The notes beneath the pieces were generated by a model. That model made no database searches. It saw nothing but the letters and a program-made list of their open reading frames with translations, and had not been told where the DNA came from. The translations under genes and the position numbers were made by a program. Of a stretch of 64,000 nt of DNA, positions 8,104 through 19,692 are shown piece by piece. Within the stretch, counting starts at the first letter, position 1. Each line of letters begins with the position of its first letter. This DNA is from Thermacetogenium phaeum DSM 12270 (GTDB lineage: Bacteria; Bacillota; DSM-12270; Thermacetogeniales; Thermacetogeniaceae), in NCBI RefSeq assembly GCF_000305935.1, contig NC_018870.1, forward strand, positions 1,907,001 to 1,971,000, given 5' to 3'.

Positions 8104-11100
8104 ATTTCAGTCCCCTTTTCATCGGGGTAATTAGTGCAACCGAAGATATTCATAGAAGAGCCATGCTCCACATTTGGCTTTCAGTCCCCTTTTCATCGGG
8201 GTAATTAGTGCAACGTGGATAAGCACCCTTTGGGGCAGAAGAGACTGTGGGCTTTCAGTCCCCTTTTCATCGGGGTAATTAGTGCAACCTCTTCCTCTAA
8301 TTCTTTTTCGGATGAATGTGAAGCTTTCAGTCCCCTTTTCATCGGGGTAATTAGTGCAACTCCAATTCCCTGCCAGCGGTTAAGACTCATATTGGTTCTT
8401 TCAGTCCCCTTTTCATCGGGGTAATTAGTGCAACCATATAATAGGGAGAACGCCAGCCGCTTTTTGCACTTACCTTTCAGTCCCCTTTTCATCGGGGTAA
8501 TTAGTGCAACCCTTATAGCCGCCAGAACAGATACAAGATATTTTCCTTTCAGTCCCCTTTTCATCGGGGTAATTAGTGCAACGTACTACTATTGGATTAA
8601 TTTCTTTCTCCTTAGCGGCTTTCAGTCCCCTTTTCATCGGGGTAATTAGTGCAACCTGCCTTGTCCCGTTCCATGCACTCAACGCACTGGCAGCCTTTCA
8701 GTCCCCTTTTCATCGGGGTAATTAGTGCAACTTTTTGGATACCATGCGGGCCGACAAGCGACAGGTGCCTTTCAGTCCCCTTTTCATCGGGGTAATTAGT
8801 GCAACGGCATTTCTGACCCGGCTATCCAGACCAGCGTGGTTTCCTCTTTCAGTCCCCTTTTCATCGGGGTAATTAGTGCAACCCTGAACCCGTCAGTGTG
8901 CGGTAATCAGTTCCCGCTTTCAGTCCCCTTTTCATCGGGGTAATTAGTGCAACCACATAAGAGTCCAAATATACATTAATCCTCAGCCGGCTTTCAGTCC
9001 CCTTTTCATCGGGGTAATTAGTGCAACGGCGGAAGCGATGTGCAAATGCGGTGGGATTATGGTGCTTTCAGTCCCCTTTTCATCGGGGTAATTAGTGCAA
9101 CCGATGTCAACGTACTGGATGTCGTTGGCGGCAGTGCTTTCAGTCCCCTTTTCATCGGGGTAATTAGTGCAACGGCTTGAAACGACATGGGGTAAGATAT
9201 CAGGATTTACTTTCAGTCCCCTTTTCATCGGGGTAATTAGTGCAACCGCATGACAGCTTGCTGGTAAGTATGTTCTACGACCCTTTCAGTCCCCTTTTCA
9301 TCGGGGTAATTAGTGCAACGGTAATTAGTTTGCTGTGGACACTGACCGGCACGGTCTTTCAGTCCCCTTTTCATCGGGGTAATTAGTGCAACTGAAGGTC
9401 GGACAATGGGAAGGTTTCTGGACGCACAACTTTCAGTCCCCTTTTCATCGGGGTAATTAGTGCAACAAGATGAAATACCGGAAGAAGCGGGGTTGATTGT
9501 GAGACTTTCAGTCCCCTTTTCATCGGGGTAATTAGTGCAACTCTGGTGGAGCCATTATGTTGACACTAACTTTAACTAACTTTCAGTCCCCTTTTCATCG
9601 GGGTAATTAGTGCAACCGAAATAACTGATAGTTAAAAAGGAGGCTAACCAAAATGCTTTCAGTCCCCTTTTCATCGGGGTAATTAGTGCAACTGACGCGC
9701 CTTTCATTGTTTATGTCGAGACTTTTTTGCCTTTCAGTCCCCTTTTCATCGGGGTAATTAGTGCAACAATGCAAACCCCCGCAGGGGCGGGGGCCTGGTG
9801 GTACTTTCAGTCCCCTTTTCATCGGGGTAATTAGTGCAACGGTGTCGAAATCGTCGGGTATGTCGAGAAGGTTTTTTTCTTTCAGTCCCCTTTTCATCGG
9901 GGTAATTAGTGCAACAACGGAAACTCCAGCGGGTAATGAAGCGGTTAGGTGTTCCTTTCAGTCCCCTTTTCATCGGGGTAATTAGTGCAACTATTTCGTC
10001 CTGGAGTCCGTGGCTATCGTAATGGAACTTTCAGTCCCCTTTTCATCGGGGTAATTAGTGCAACACCGCCGGTCCGTGAGGTATCTGATGTGCAGAGCTA
10101 AACTCTTTCAGTCCCCTTTTCATCGGGGTAATTAGTGCAACTATATGTCTTGATGTTGACGATGATGGCAAAATAGCTTTCAGTCCCCTTTTCATCGGGG
10201 TAATTAGTGCAACGATATGGGCAAGGATCGTTGGCAACCAGCGGCACTTGCCTTTCAGTCCCCTTTTCATCGGGGTAATTAGTGCAACGAAACCTGGAAG
10301 AAAATGCTTGCTCCTATGAGTATTCCTTTCAGTCCCCTTTTCATCGGGGTAATTAGTGCAACGAGAGTAGGACGCTCCCAATATTCCTTGACCAAAGCAC
10401 TTTCAGTCCCCTTTTCATCGGGGTAATTAGTGCAACATCGCTGGCCGCCACCGCCCCAATGTCAGCAGGGGTCCTTTCAGTCCCCTTTTCATCGGGGTAA
10501 TTAGTGCAACAGCGGGAACATCTCGCCTTCCCGGAGCAGGTAAATCCTTTCAGTCCCCTTTTCATCGGGGTAATTAGTGCAACACTTCGACGCATCGGCA
10601 ACCACGAAAGACGTGGCCCTTTCAGTCCCCTTTTCATCGGGGTAATTAGTGCAACACATTCACGGCAGCCTGGGCTTCTTCCAGCCCGGCCCTTTCAGTC
10701 CCCTTTTCATCGGGGTAATTAGTGCAACAGAAACGTCCGCAGTGAGTCCTGTCGGCGCAGGAACCTTTCAGTCCCCTTTTCATCGGGGTAATTAGTGCAA
10801 CAATGGCGGTATGGAACTTTGTAAGGTTGTCGAACTTACTTTCAGTCCCCTTTTCATCGGGGTAATTAGTGCAACACCTATAGCTGGGGGACGGTGCACT
10901 CCACCCAAGCGCTTTCAGTCCCCTTTTCATCGGGGTAATTAGTGCAACTACATTCTTTGCTGTCCTTGAAGAAGTTTAGTTAATTCTTTCAGTCCCCTTT
11001 TCATCGGGGTAATTAGTGCAACTTACACAAGGCTAATACTCCATCAAAGTCATCTTTCTGCCTTTCAGTCCCCTTTTCATCGGGGTAATTAGTGCAACGT

Positions 11101-14100
11101 ACCGGATGAGCGTGTATCTTCTGTATGAAGAGTCTTTCAGTCCCCTTTTCATCGGGGTAATTAGTGCAACCCGAACACCCTGCCCTAGGCGAACGAATTG
11201 GATGAACTTTCAGTCCCCTTTTCATCGGGGTAATTAGTGCAACAATGAGAAAGAACGAGATTGTGAACTATCCGATTCACTTTCAGTCCCCTTTTCATCG
11301 GGGTAATTAGTGCAACTTTGGAGCGAGAAGTCCACGAGCTTTGGAATATGGAACTTTCAGTCCCCTTTTCATCGGGGTAATTAGTGCAACGCTAATAAAA
11401 GGCCGAATTTCTCGGCCTACGTCAAACTTTCAGTCCCCTTTTCATCGGGGTAATTAGTGCAACCGCAAGGGTGGGTGATAGTATATATGTTTTTATTCCA
11501 GCTTTCAGTCCCCTTTTCATCGGGGTAATTAGTGCAACTCCTTAAGGGGTCTGCCATCACAAGAGCAGAATAAAGCTTTCAGTCCCCTTTTCATCGGGGT
11601 AATTAGTGCAACTGTACGTTCATCATCAGTCTGTTTTATCTTTGTTACACTTTCAGTCCCCTTTTCATCGGGGTAATTAGTGCAACCCCTGCCACAGGGG
11701 TTCGACAAGCACGTTTCCCACGCCCTTTCAGTCCCCTTTTCATCGGGGTAATTAGTGCAACGCCGGTGCCAAAGGCACGCCACAGGGTGCAACTTTATCT
11801 TTCAGTCCCCTTTTCATCGGGGTAATTAGTGCAACCCTTCGTAATCAGCATCCCATCCTTCCACTTTGTAAACTTTCAGTCCCCTTTTCATCGGGGTAAT
11901 TAGTGCAACCAGATGGTCCGACTACGTGAGAGACAGCCTCGAAATCGCTTTCAGTCCCCTTTTCATCGGGGTAATTAGTGCAACGCCGCGAGGCGGACAA
12001 GTGGGCGCCGAACTTCGTCCTTTCAGTCCCCTTTTCATCGGGGTAATTAGTGCAACTGCGTTTTTCAGCTTGAGCCGTGGCAGCAGTTTATCGTCTTTCA
12101 GTCCCCTTTTCATCGGGGTAATTAGTGCAACACAATCCAGCAGCTGACAACCACCCAGGACGCCGACTTTCAGTCCCCTTTTCATCGGGGTAATTAGTGC
12201 AACTTTGAAGCTCAGTTCGTCCGGTCGACTCCAGAAGGACTTTCAGTCCCCTTTTCATCGGGGTAATTAGTGCAACCTTTCAAGTACCCCTGCTTTGCCC
12301 AGGCCTTATACCTTTCAGTCCCCTTTTCATCGGGGTAATTAGTGCAACTAGCCAGATTCGGACTGTCATTTTGAACGGGGAGCCCCTTTCAGTCCCCTTT
12401 TCATCGGGGTAATTAGTGCAACGCGACATATTCACGTTGCAGCGGTGGGTCCATAGACACCTTTCAGTCCCCTTTTCATCGGGGTAATTAGTGCAACTTC
12501 ATTTCGGGTACGTGGACTAACAGCTGAGGAAACTTTCAGTCCCCTTTTCATCGGGGTAATTAGTGCAACTATGAAAGAATCCATCGAAAACCAAATTGAA
12601 GAAATCGCTTTCAGTCCCCTTTTCATCGGGGTAATTAGTGCAACATAGGTGGTACCGTTAATCTGATATCCACCCTTCACTTTCAGTCCCCTTTTCATCG
12701 GGGTAATTAGTGCAACATACCCTTTGTAACAAAATTATTCGTGTGATTATACCTTTCAGTCCCCTTTTCATCGGGGTAATTAGTGCAACGGAGTAAGTTC
12801 AGTCAAGGAGATTGCGCCGTGAAAGGCTTTCAGTCCCCTTTTCATCGGGGTAATTAGTGCAACCGGAACTCCCATTCCTCCGGGAAATACTTGGGTAAGC
12901 TTTCAGTCCCCTTTTCATCGGGGTAATTAGTGCAACCAAAATTCTGCCTTATACCTGGAATATTGGCCGAATCTTTCAGTCCCCTTTTCATCGGGGTAAT
13001 TAGTGCAACGACGGCCGAACTTGGCCGCGGCGGCCGCCAGGGCGTCCCTTTCAGTCCCCTTTTCATCGGGGTAATTAGTGCAACCAAATACTCAATGGGA
13101 GTGGCTTTGCGGCTGTTGACACTTTCAGTCCCCTTTTCATCGGGGTAATTAGTGCAACTAGCGGAAGCGCAAGGCTCAGAGCTTGAGAAGCTGTATGCTT
13201 TCAGTCCCCTTTTCATCGGGGTAATTAGTGCAACTAAAAAGGGCTGGGAGGAGGAGAAATATGACTTCATGTACTTTCAGTCCCCTTTTCATCGGGGTAA
13301 TTAGTGCAACTCCTTCACCCAGGTCATGCTATCCACGCTATACCACTTTCAGTCCCCTTTTCATCGGGGTAATTAGTGCAACGGAGCAAAGTTCCCCGCT
13401 CCGCTCAACCTATAACAGGACTTTCAGTCCCCTTTTCATCGGGGTAATTAGTGCAACAGAGAAACGAGGGAAAACTTTTATGCTGTTGGAGATCTTTCAG
13501 TCCCCTTTTCATCGGGGTAATTAGTGCAACCGTGCTTGGCGTACTGGTCCAGCTCGTTCAGATAGCTTTCAGTCCCCTTTTCATCGGGGTAATTAGTGCA
13601 ACACTGTGACCCTTCCACGCTTGGGCATCCCAATTACCCTGCTTTCAGTCCCCTTTTCATCGGGGTAATTAGTGCAACACCTCCGGGTGGATGCCGCCGG
13701 CGCCGACCTGACCCTTTCAGTCCCCTTTTCATCGGGGTAATTAGTGCAACGCGGAAGAACGCTGAAAGACCCTATTTCAATTAAGATCTTTCAGTCCCCT
13801 TTTCATCGGGGTAATTAGTGCAACGTATTTGGCTTATAAATCTCACGTTGGCTGGGTTGCACTTTCAGTCCCCTTTTCATCGGGGTAATTAGTGCAACTC
13901 CTCAGGTTTTTTAGAATTACAGCAAATAACTTGATCTTTCAGTCCCCTTTTCATCGGGGTAATTAGTGCAACGGTCCTGAAATTGAGGGTGAGGGTCATA
14001 GCGTCAAAACTTTCAGTCCCCTTTTCATCGGGGTAATTAGTGCAACAAAAGGAAGCGCGGTGCCTTTAATCGCAATAGTGGACTTTCAGTCCCCTTTTCA

Positions 14101-16411
14101 TCGGGGTAATTAGTGCAACTTAATGTCTGCAACGAGAGCGAATTTTTCAGACTTCCTTTCAGTCCCCTTTTCATCGGGGTAATTAGTGCAACAAGATTAA
14201 AGCAAATAATGGAGGCTCGTAATCTGAGACCTTTCAGTCCCCTTTTCATCGGGGTAATTAGTGCAACCGCCAATTATGTGACCGCCGCACTGCAGGGTTA
14301 AGGACTTTCAGTCCCCTTTTCATCGGGGTAATTAGTGCAACCAAATTCAAGCCTGTCGTCCTGGGTATCAACGCCACCTTTCAGTCCCCTTTTCATCGGG
14401 GTAATTAGTGCAACTGAAATGAAGTTGACGCTGAAAATCACTTTGACTCACTTTCAGTCCCCTTTTCATCGGGGTAATTAGTGCAACGATGTAGTCTTCT
14501 TCTCCAGGAAGGGAGAAAACGACCCTTTCAGTCCCCTTTTCATCGGGGTAATTAGTGCAACTTCTGATATGCGGATATATCCGACTGTGTTTTACTGACT
14601 TTCAGTCCCCTTTTCATCGGGGTAATTAGTGCAACGTTGCTAATAGGGTTTGTATCGAGATACGCGAATATGACTTTCAGTCCCCTTTTCATCGGGGTAA
14701 TTAGTGCAACATAATGCAAATTGCCTGGGCTATGGCCAAGGCCGATGCCTTTCAGTCCCCTTTTCATCGGGGTAATTAGTGCAACATTTATATCAAATTT
14801 CATTTCTTTGACGGTGAAAGCCCTTTCAGTCCCCTTTTCATCGGGGTAATTAGTGCAACCAGAAAGAGATAGTTTGTTCAAGCTAGCAGACCAGCGAACT
14901 TTCAGTCCCCTTTTCATCGGGGTAATTAGTGCAACGCCGGCGGCCGCTGAACTGGCAAACTTATATATCGAACTCTTTCAGTCCCCTTTTCATCGGGGTA
15001 ATTAGTGCAACTCATAAACATATTTACAGGCCAGTTTGTAGTCGGTACTTTCAGTCCCCTTTTCATCGGGGTAATTAGTGCAACAATTGAAAAACCCCTG
15101 ATTCGTCTTTCCTGGCCGTTCTTTCAGTCCCCTTTTCATCGGGGTAATTAGTGCAACTGGAAAAACTTTATATGACCGTTACGGTTAATTAACTTTCAGT
15201 CCCCTTTTCATCGGGGTAATTAGTGCAACCCCGACCGGGGGATAACTGGCACCTTCCTGGTACAGACTTTCAGTCCCCTTTTCATCGGGGTAATTAGTGC
15301 AACAACTAAGAGAAACCGGGCTGACCGCCGAGCAGGTACTTTCAGTCCCCTTTTCATCGGGGTAATTAGTGCAACTGCTTTGAATTTGTCCAATGCAAGG
15401 TTTGAATTGCAAACTTTCAGTCCCCTTTTCATCGGGGTAATTAGTGCAACCGTGGTAATATGATATCGGGAGCCGTTTGAGAGGAGCTTTCAGTCCCCTT
15501 TTCATCGGGGTAATTAGTGCAACAGCTCAACGAGCTGGCGTTGTCCTTTAATCAGGTTGCTTTCAGTCCCCTTTTCATCGGGGTAATTAGTGCAACCCTG
15601 GCGTAAGCGATCAAATTGGCTCTCCATGCCCTCTTTCAGTCCCCTTTTCATCGGGGTAATTAGTGCAACAGAATACCATCTCAAAGTCCTCGCCTCGCTC
15701 CCAGAGCCTTTCAGTCCCCTTTTCATCGGGGTAATTAGTGCAACGGGTGTGGGCACGAAGCATTCAAAGTGTACTTTGAAGACTTTCAGTCCCCTTTTCA
15801 TCGGGGTAATTAGTGCAACCAGATCGGAATTCTATGGCGCCGCTACTGCCGGATTGCTTTCAGTCCCCTTTTCATCGGGGTAATTAGTGCAACCCCTGAA
15901 GAGTAAAAGAAAACACAATAGCCGTCCGGGACTTTCAGTCCCCTTTTCATCGGGGTAATTAGTGCAACGATTTTGTTTGTCGAACCATATCATCCGACTT
16001 CCACCTTTCAGTCCCCTTTTCATCGGGGTAATTAGTGCAACAGCCCGTTGATATTTTGAATTGCACATACTTTACATTACTTTCAGTCCCCTTTTCATCG
16101 GGGTAATTAGTGCAACAGCAGTACGGACGGGATTAAGAAGGGGTGAATTGTTCTTTCAGTCCCCTTTTCATCGGGGTAATTAGTGCAACGAGTGCAGCAG
16201 GCCAGCCAGTGCGGGCTTCAGCGATGACTTTCAGTCCCCTTTTCATCGGGGTAATTAGTGCAACGAGTTATTATTGGCGCATAGCTGCCCGTGATACAAC
16301 ACTTTCAGTCCCCTTTTCATCGGGGTAATTAGTGCAACACCTATATCCCTTGGTATATTGGGGCTTTGATGAAACTTTCAGTCCCCTTTTCATCGGGGTA
16401 ATTAGTGCAAC
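8104..16411 (-). CRISPR. CRISPR array, about 113 repeats of 37 nt and 112 spacers
   Basis: Direct repeats of 37 nt, on the plus strand beginning CTTTCAGTCCCC and ending TAATTAGTGCAAC, separated by unique 34-41 nt spacers. I counted 113 repeats by eye; length divided by unit size agrees. An internal CCCC-TTTTCAT-CGGGG inverted repeat gives a short hairpin. Transcription is inferred to be leftward (minus strand): the cas operon and a gene-free leader lie on the right, in that sense repeats end GGGGACTGAAAG (a typical 8-nt crRNA handle), and only the leftmost repeat at 8104 is altered (terminal base), as expected at the leader-distal end. All other copies look identical. Open frames inside the array are artefacts of the repeat. 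Confidence 0.99.
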
Positions 16412-16779
16412 CGCATCAGGCTGTATGGTTCAAAGCCTTACCGTACAGAGGATTCCGCGGAATGTTCAACCGCTTTTCAAGGGCAAAAATTCGAAGCGAA
16501 GATTTTTGCATGAAAAACTACTCCTCTTTCGAAATTTTCGAAATTTCTTTTTTCAGCTAACTTCGTATTTTCAGGGCATTTAATAACAACCTCGAACCCT
16601 TATCGATGTCAGATATTTACTCCTCAGGCTTCTTTTTCGAAAAACCATTGGCGATAACCAATTTGAGCTACGGTTAGGAACATAAGGAACCAACCGAAAG
16701 TAAAAGTCTTATTTCCCTAATCAAGTACTCTTCTAGCGGAACCTTTCTTCTTAATTCCGAAAGTTACATACCAGAAAAA
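16412..16779 (-). promoter_or_regulatory. CRISPR leader (inferred)
   Basis: A 368-bp AT-rich region with no gene lies between the first (leader-proximal) repeat and the csa1 stop codon. It contains nested palindromic blocks around 16519-16545 (TTCGAAATTTTCGAAATTTC) and another Tsp-like TTTTTCGAAAAA near 16632. The leader should hold the array promoter and sites guiding spacer integration at the repeat at 16375-16411. Exact promoter boxes were not assigned. Confidence 0.75.
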
Positions 16780-17736
16780 CTACGGAATTGAAGAAGTCAA
16801 CAATTCGGAACCATCCTCAGCGCAGCAAACGTGATAAAAGGGACAGGTAGCAGGGCAGTCCTCGGCCAGACCGGGGTCAATTTCTTCGGTGACGAAGCGC
16901 GCTTTCTCGTCGCGCTCCTCGATGAACCACTGCCGCAATTCATCGCTTATGATGTGAATATCTCGCTTCACAATCAGCCGGTCTCCCCTGAACTCTCCGT
17001 AAATAATGCACCCCAGGTTCACCGGAAACTCGTAAATGGCCTCCATCACCAGTGCGTAGCCGGTAGTACCCAGTCTATGGAAGTCTCGGGGCTCCCCGAA
17101 CTTCAGGTCGAGGATCATCGGCTCATAAAAGATAAAGGCATCCGTGCTTAAGTTGCCGCTCAAGCCGAGAAAGGCCCCATTGAGCTTCTGTTCCACCACG
17201 ACTGGAATCGTGAGATTCGCAAGGGAATCCTCACCAATGTAAGGGTAGCGGGTGAGCACCTCTTGAAGGCGGGAGAGCACCCGCGCCTTCTCAAAGCTGC
17301 ACAGGATCTCAACTTTTCTGGACAGATCGGCCGCCTCTGAATCGGTAAGGCCTGCAAAATGAGACGTTTTCTCCGGAATGTACTTTTCGAGTTCCTCACA
17401 GATTGCCCGATACTTCTCCGTTCCGTGGAGGTAAATCGCCCGTTTCGCAGTTACGAGAAGGTCGGCCAGGACTTCATGGAGAACCATCCCCTGAATCATT
17501 GCAGAGTTGGGTTCTCCCTTGATTCCTTGTACCCGGCGCAGAAAGACATCCCTGCCGGATGGGCAGTACTTGCCGGCCACCTCGTACAAAGCGAGAACCG
17601 AACCATAAACGGGCTCCAGCGGAGGCTGGTGCCAGTTCCAACCCCGCAGCTCATCGACCACCCCGAGCTCCCGCGCTTTTGGAAGGTAGTAGCGCAGAAG
17701 CTGCTTTCTCTCGTCATCAGACAGAAAATACATCAT
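16780..17736 (-). CDS. csa1: Csa1, second Cas4-family nuclease of the adaptation module
   Basis: 318 residues from the ATG at 17736, which overlaps the cas4 stop as ATGA. The protein has an early YCPSGRDVFLRR motif and a RecB-nuclease-like strand MILDLKFGEPRD (D-x-K). It ends with a C-terminal Cys group CPATCPFYHVCC. This Cys arrangement suits the Fe-S cluster of Cas4/Csa1 proteins. Csa1 is best known from type I-A loci of archaea, where it works with Cas4, Cas1 and Cas2 in trimming and orienting new spacers. It is the last cas gene before the leader. Confidence 0.85.
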   Translation of the reverse strand: MMYFLSDDERKQLLRYYLPKARELGVVDELRGWNWHQPPLEPVYGSVLALYEVAGKYCPSGRDVFLRRVQGIKGEPNSAMIQGMVLHEVLADLLVTAKRAIYLHGTEKYRAICEELEKYIPEKTSHFAGLTDSEAADLSRKVEILCSFEKARVLSRLQEVLTRYPYIGEDSLANLTIPVVVEQKLNGAFLGLSGNLSTDAFIFYEPMILDLKFGEPRDFHRLGTTGYALVMEAIYEFPVNLGCIIYGEFRGDRLIVKRDIHIISDELRQWFIEERDEKARFVTEEIDPGLAEDCPATCPFYHVCCAEDGSELLTSSIP

Positions 17737-18311
17737 CCCACATCCCCGCAGTAGTTCTTGTACTCGCAGTCGGCACACCGTCCCCTGCTCCGGGATACGG
17801 CAGGAAAATGCTCCCGCCTGATCAGGCTGCGGATTGCCCCCATAAGCCGCTTGGTATAAAGCCGAGCCTCTGGAGTGGCCTCTATGTAAACTGTGTGCCT
17901 CGAAGGAATCAAATAGATAAAACCGCCCCGTACAGGCTGCCTGAGATGGTCTTCCAGCAGAAGGGTGTAGGCTAAAAGTTGATACTTGTGATTGACCGCA
18001 GGTCGGTAAGTATTCTTAAAATCAACGGGAAAAGAACCACGTGAAACGGCAACATACATGTCCAGTACTCCCTCAAGTCCCAGGCGAGATGAGAAAAGGT
18101 AGACATTAAAGAATCGCTTACCCTCCTCAAAGCCGTAGGAACGCAGCCGGCGCCGCCCCTCAAGCCTCGCCGTTTTCAGGTGCTCTTCTTTGCCGATCTC
18201 CATCTTGGGAGTTGCCCTTTTCTCCACAGGTAAAACGTAAGTAAAGTAAATTATCCGGGGACAGTAAAGATATTGCTTGATGTCGCTCACCTTTAGGATC
18301 GGTTCCATCAT
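17733..18311 (-). CDS. cas4: CRISPR-associated exonuclease Cas4
   Basis: 192 residues. An N-terminal YCPR Cys, the nuclease core FPVDFKNTYRP (D-x-K), a Q-x3-Y motif in KYQLLAYTLLLED and a C-terminal CADCEYKNYC triplet make the RecB-like fold with a 4-Cys Fe-S cluster. Cas4 processes prespacer 3' ends and helps select PAM-containing fragments. The gene follows cas2 by 37 bp and overlaps csa1 by 4 bp, so the four adaptation genes are translationally linked. Confidence 0.92.
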   Translation of the reverse strand: MMEPILKVSDIKQYLYCPRIIYFTYVLPVEKRATPKMEIGKEEHLKTARLEGRRRLRSYGFEEGKRFFNVYLFSSRLGLEGVLDMYVAVSRGSFPVDFKNTYRPAVNHKYQLLAYTLLLEDHLRQPVRGGFIYLIPSRHTVYIEATPEARLYTKRLMGAIRSLIRREHFPAVSRSRGRCADCEYKNYCGDVG

Positions 18312-18348
18312 AATCCCTCACAAGCCTGACCAAAAGCGCCTAAATCCG

Positions 18349-18651
18349 TTAAATAACTAACGGCCCCTTCTGCAACCCCGCCAATTTTCGTGAGAGAGAA
18401 TCGGTTTCCGGAACCGCGACCTCGAGAATCAGCGACAGGTCCTTATCACAAATAGGGCAGATGAGAATCTTCCCCTCTTTACCTCCAAGGACCCGATACA
18501 GGCGCTGCTGAAGTTCCTGACGACGGTTGTGGTTCAACTCTCCAAAGAAAGCCGAATACTGGATGTGCACGAGACCGTAATCTTTGCAGGTTTCGAAGGT
18601 CTTGGTCCGGATCCGGTCATCGGGAATATCGTAAACAACGAGAGTTTTCAA
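18349..18651 (-). CDS. cas2: CRISPR-associated endonuclease Cas2
   Basis: 100 residues, the normal length. It opens with MKTLVVYDIPDDR, the ferredoxin-like first strand with the conserved Asp, and has the SAFFGEL block typical of Cas2. Cas2 is the central dimer of the Cas1-Cas2 integrase. It lies 30 bp downstream of cas1 in the same operon. Confidence 0.96.
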   Translation of the reverse strand: MKTLVVYDIPDDRIRTKTFETCKDYGLVHIQYSAFFGELNHNRRQELQQRLYRVLGGKEGKILICPICDKDLSLILEVAVPETDSLSRKLAGLQKGPLVI

Positions 18652-18681
18652 GTTACCACCTCCAGTGTGTCCATCCAGCCG

Positions 18682-19692
18682 CTACCATCCGGCAATAAAG
18701 GGCTTGTACTTCCCCTCCCCCCTCAGGTAGGCAGCAACCCGCCTTGCCTGGCGCTGAACAATCGATCTCATCTTGTACTTTTTCCCTTCGTAATTCTCCT
18801 CGCCGTCCAGGCGCTCCAGTATCCTCCTGGCAAGCTCGCGCCTGGTCTCTTCAGTAAGGCTTCCCTCATTCTGGTTAATCGCGGTCCCTCTGAGGATCAT
18901 ACCGATCACCGTACGGTCGACGATGCAGGCGCGGAACTCCTCGGTCAGGTCGAGTACAAGGCTGGGCTTGCCAGGTCGGTCGGTGTGAAGAAATCCGGCA
19001 AAAGGCTCCAGTCCTGCCAGCATCACCGCTCCCCAGACCTGGGAGTAGAGGATGCCGTAGCCGTAGTTCAGCGCTGAATTCACGGGATCCTCAGCGCCCC
19101 GGCGCTCCCGGCCGGCGAACTCGATTCTTTGCCCGAGCAGGAGCCCTACACCTTCCCAGTAAGCCTGGGCAGCACGGCCTTCGATGGAGAAGATATTACC
19201 CCTTGCCTCCTCTACCGTTCCATCAGATATGCCCTCCAACTCCTTTTTGATTTCCTCTATTGCGGCGATCCGGGTGACCAACTCCTGGTAAAGAGCGGCG
19301 TCGGAGGCCCGTCGGTACTTCCCGAAATATTTCAAAACGTTTACCTGGTTCCGGAGCTTTCCGTCGATAAAGGCCAACGCCAGGGCAAGCCCGCGGCCGT
19401 CTTTATAGGCGAGGATCTGCTCCCTGCGGGTGAGCACCGTTCCGCTCAGTTGAGGGGAGGTTATCTTGGCGTAGGGCTTACCCGAAGGCGTCAGGAAGTT
19501 GATCTGGATTCCATGTTGAATGCACTCGAGCACCACGTCGGAGGAAAGGGAAACTCCCCGCGAAGCAATAGTAAGGCACGTGACATCCTGGAAAGGTATC
19601 TCACCTATCACCTTACCCTGTTCTTTGATGACCAGGCGCTCGCTTTTCTTCCCCAGAGTCGTCCCAAAATTGACGATGAAGATTTCGGACAG
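18682..19692 (-). CDS. cas1: CRISPR integrase Cas1, probably starting at CTG
   Basis: The frame shows the Cas1 core: an EARGNIFSIEGRAAQAYW helix (metal Glu), FLHTDRPGKPSLVLDL (His) and DLTEEFRACIVD (acidic). The first usual start (GTG, 19611) would delete the N-terminal strands. The frame remains open upstream and encodes typical Cas1 N-terminus (IFIVNFGTTLGKKSERLVI, then KEQGKVIGEIP). A TGA is met six bases beyond the CTG at 19692, and no ATG/GTG/TTG exists between. GGAGGTGAGGTG sits just before that CTG. I therefore call a CTG start and a 336-residue protein, the normal Cas1 length. Confidence 0.92.
   Translation of the reverse strand: MSEIFIVNFGTTLGKKSERLVIKEQGKVIGEIPFQDVTCLTIASRGVSLSSDVVLECIQHGIQINFLTPSGKPYAKITSPQLSGTVLTRREQILAYKDGRGLALALAFIDGKLRNQVNVLKYFGKYRRASDAALYQELVTRIAAIEEIKKELEGISDGTVEEARGNIFSIEGRAAQAYWEGVGLLLGQRIEFAGRERRGAEDPVNSALNYGYGILYSQVWGAVMLAGLEPFAGFLHTDRPGKPSLVLDLTEEFRACIVDRTVIGMILRGTAINQNEGSLTEETRRELARRILERLDGEENYEGKKYKMRSIVQRQARRVAAYLRGEGKYKPFIAGW

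Noticed and set aside
8205-16583. Many open frames of 60-140 codons on both strands with recurring peptide words
   Set aside because: They are translations of the CRISPR repeat and spacers and have no ribosome binding sites.
18529-19077. 182-codon frame opposite cas1
   Set aside because: Antisense shadow of cas1/cas2 with no recognisable domain.
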